From Acrocarpospora macrocephala (lineage in GTDB: Bacteria > Actinomycetota > Actinomycetes > Streptosporangiales > Streptosporangiaceae), in NCBI RefSeq assembly GCF_009687865.1, contig NZ_BLAE01000016.1:124001-188000 (forward strand): a stretch of DNA of 64,000 nt, written 5' to 3'. The translations under genes were made by a program, and so were the position numbers. The notes beneath the pieces are model-generated. The model was not told the origin of the DNA. It saw nothing but the letters and a program-made list of their open reading frames with translations, and did no database searches. Positions within the stretch are counted from its first letter, which is position 1. Each line of letters opens with the position of its first letter. Of this stretch, positions 62,901 to 64,000 are shown in pieces.

Positions 62901-64000
62901 CCGTCGAACTCCGGAATCGCGACCTGCGTGGCCGCGTCCAGCGGCGAAAGCCCGTCGTCCCCCGCCTCCCAGGAGGCGCGATCCCCCGTGAGGCAGAGCC
63001 CCTGAATGATCGGGATGTCCAGCTCCGCCAGCGCCCCCACGTCCCAGGCTTCGTCATCCCCGCCCGCCGACGCGGTCGCGGGCTTGGTCCCGCCGGCCGC
63101 CAGCACTGTGACCACAAGCGCGTCCACCCGCCGCAAAGCCGCGAAAAGCCCCGGCTCCGCGGTCCGGAGCGACGCGCAGTACACCGGCAGCGCCTGCCCC
63201 CCGGCCGCCTCAACGGCAGCACAGAGCGCTTCCACGAACGCGGTGTTCCCGGCCACATGATGCGCCCGGTAGTAGAGCACCCCAACCACCGGCCGCGGGA
63301 GATCGTCCCCGGACTCCTCACGGCGCGATTCACCAACCGGCGGTCCGTCACCCCCATGACGCGGGAGATCGTCCCCGGACCCCTCACGGCGCGATTCACC
63401 AACCGGCGGTCCGTCACCCCCATGACGCGGGAGATCGTCCCCGGACCCCTCACGGCGCGATTCACCAACCGGCGGTCCGTCACCCCCATGACGCGGCCGC
63501 TCGCCCCAGTTCCCGGGTTTCTCAGAACGGGGGTCGTGCAGCGGCCCTTCCTCCGGTGGCGACTGTCCAGACGGCAACCGGCCGCCCGCGTCCGCGCGAT
63601 GGTCGGGACGGGACAGAATGCCCCAGGTGGGCAGTGGGGCGGGCGGGTCGAAGCCGTGGCCGGTGAGGAGCACCGTGTCGGAGAGGAAATGGTGGAGTTC
63701 CGCCAGGTTGGCCGGTCCGCCGTGGGCCAGGTACGCGTGCGCCTCCGCGCACACTCCGCCCGGAACGGTGGACAGTTCCATCAACTCGGCGTCGGGAGCC
63801 TGCTCACCTCCGAGCACGACCACCGGGACCGGCCCGGCGAGCAGGAGGTCCAGGCCATCCTCCCAGGCCCGGCGGCCACCCAGGAGCCGTACGACGACGA
63901 GATCGGCGCCGTCCAGCAGGTCAGGAAGATCGTCCGGCCGGAGCCTGGCCGGGTTCGCGAGGCGATAGCCGGCGCCGCTCGCACGGGCGCTGAGCAGGTC
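59945..64000 (-). CDS. cobN: Cobaltochelatase subunit CobN (5' end beyond the window)
   Basis: The frame runs 1352 codons to the right edge, where it is still open and reads DLLSARASGAGYRLANPARL, close to the family N-terminus; only about 15 residues are missing. CobN-specific stretches include YYRAHHVAGNTAFVEALCAA, GLDTPASVVRLLDAMAASGY, HVGKHGNLEWLPGKSAGLS and RVVNPRWLAAMRRHGYKGAF. CobN, with CobS and CobT or ChlID-like partners, inserts cobalt into hydrogenobyrinate a,c-diamide in aerobic cobalamin synthesis. Two non-family linkers are present: a triplicated 22-residue repeat (63295-63496) and an Ala/Glu-rich insert at about 61290-61450. Confidence 0.94.
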   Translation of the reverse strand, partial: DLLSARASGAGYRLANPARLRPDDLPDLLDGADLVVVRLLGGRRAWEDGLDLLLAGPVPVVVLGGEQAPDAELMELSTVPGGVCAEAHAYLAHGGPANLAELHHFLSDTVLLTGHGFDPPAPLPTWGILSRPDHRADAGGRLPSGQSPPEEGPLHDPRSEKPGNWGERPRHGGDGPPVGESRREGSGDDLPRHGGDGPPVGESRREGSGDDLPRHGGDGPPVGESRREESGDDLPRPVVGVLYYRAHHVAGNTAFVEALCAAVEAAGGQALPVYCASLRTAEPGLFAALRRVDALVVTVLAAGGTKPATASAGGDDEAWDVGALAELDIPIIQGLCLTGDRASWEAGDDGLSPLDAATQVAIPEFDGRLITVPFSFKEIDADGLTVYVADAERAARVAGIAVRHGLLRHVPAAERRIAIMLSAYPTKHSRIGNAVGLDTPASVVRLLDAMAASGYELGEDLPRHEGDALIHALIAAGGQDPDWLTEEQLAGNPVRIPAERYIEWYRTLPEDLREGMERHWGPPPGELYVQDGDIVLAALRSGNVVVMVQPPRGFGENPIAIYHDPDLPPSHHYLAAYRWLSDTFQAHAVVHVGKHGNLEWLPGKSAGLSASCGPDAALGDLPLIYPFLVNDPGEGTQAKRRAHATLVDHLVPPMARADTYGDLARLEQLLDEHASIAAMDPAKLPAIRAQIWTLIQAARLDHDLGLDDRPHDAEFDDFLLHVDGWLCEVKDVQIRDGLHVLGVAPEGEARVDLVLAMLRARQMWAGSEALPGLREALGLSEAGDATRIGVDEAEATARALVSAMEARAWTPDAAPEVVREILGNITPGRKSDDITRPDLDTPLVQNAMPGERAEDVPAADLASTSGTAPTMNAVAAGVGPEALASGAAPEVDAVVEPMAVGRVISADRGLVERVLRFAAVEVVPRLARTTDEIDNVLHALNGGYVPAGPSGSPLRGLVNVLPTGRNFYSVDPKAVPSRLAWETGQAMAESLVERYRADTGEWPRSVGLSIWGTSAMRTAGDDIAEVLALLGVRPVWDDASRRVTGLEAISAGELGRPRVDVTVRISGFFRDAFPHVVAMLDDAVKLVANLDEPGNFVREHVLADAARGERATLRIFGSAPGAYGAGLLPLIDSRNWRDDTDLAEVYAVWGGFAYGRGVDGVAAREDMESAYRRINVAAKNVDTREHDIADSDDYFQYHGGMIATVRALTGKAPAAYIGDSTRPDAVRTRSLSEETSRIFRARVVNPRWLAAMRRHGYKGAFELAATVDYLFGYDATTGVVADWMYDKLAATYVLDEENQRFLTESNPWALHGITERLLEAAGRGMWEHPDPEILQRLQEVYLKAEGDLESG
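63295..63496. repeat. Three-copy 66-bp tandem repeat inside cobN
   Basis: Copies at 63295-63360, 63361-63426 and 63427-63492, plus four bases of a fourth, are nearly identical; one substitution separates the first from the others. The period is a multiple of three, so CobN carries a threefold 22-residue repeat with PRHGGDGPPVGESRRE as its core. It lies in a linker between the N-terminal domain and the rest of the protein. Confidence 0.95.

Noticed and set aside
63295-63496. Regular repeats as a possible CRISPR array
   Set aside because: The copies are directly adjacent with no spacers and lie in frame inside cobN.

Overview
The window comes from a high-GC actinomycete. The right half carries pup, prcBA, pafA, pafBC and tatAC, and a mycothiol-dependent type of maleylpyruvate isomerase sits in the left half; together these point to the Actinomycetota. 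The general style (very high GC, GTG starts, Sec/lipoprotein signals, many regulators) suits a Streptosporangiales-like genus, but that is an inference from gene content and not a phylogenetic result.

Layout. (1) 1-6 kb: a 3'-terminal tRNA-Lys(CTT) fragment followed by a terminator, which looks like an attachment-site duplicate; then a SUKH/SMI1-like protein, a membrane protein, a 76-bp tandem repeat and a secreted metallophosphoesterase. (2) 6-35.6 kb: an accessory catabolic island of mosaic strand use and slightly lower GC, sprinkled with gene remnants (lutA, VanZ-like, flavin reductase, LysR, ribBA, IS5, IS256). It holds a sugar-type ABC importer, two IclR regulators, a TetR regulator with two target genes, short-chain dehydrogenases, an amidohydrolase, an esterase, two flavin-dependent (LLM) monooxygenases each with a flavin reductase, an unusual M24-fold protein, an FAD-linked oxidase and a complete gentisate ring-cleavage operon (dioxygenase, fumarylpyruvate hydrolase, mycothiol-type isomerase). 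(3) 35.7-59.8 kb: conserved actinobacterial core (acyl-CoA dehydrogenase, Xaa-Pro peptidase, PP2C phosphatase, 5'-3' exonuclease, RNB nuclease, HelY-like helicase, lipid kinase, tatCA, pafCB, DUF3866, phosphatase, FKBP, pafA, prcA, prcB, pup, Ser/Thr kinase). The order resembles the mycobacterial pafA-pafB-pafC-tatA-tatC-helY-exonuclease-pepE block. (4) 59.9-64 kb: cobN, running off the right edge.

How the parts work together. The strongest new signal is a 17-bp palindrome, GTTCYGC-N4-CRGAAC, that I found nine times between 6.8 and 34.1 kb, always between genes and usually in front of a catabolic operon. It ties the importer, the amidohydrolase, the monooxygenase operons, the gentisate operon, two SnoaL-like genes and an SDR into one probable IclR-controlled regulon. 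The inferred route is import of an aromatic or heteroaromatic compound, FMNH2-dependent oxygenation and hydrolysis, then gentisate cleavage to pyruvate and fumarate. A separate palindrome with a CCGATCGG core marks a small TetR circuit at 16.3-18.4 kb. The substrate cannot be read from the sequence.

Other items of note are an M24 protein that has lost four of five metal ligands, a 51-codon fused remnant of ribBA with an excellent ribosome binding site, a Pup ending in Gly-Gly-Glu with no dop or proteasomal ATPase gene beside it, and a three-copy in-frame 66-bp repeat inside cobN.
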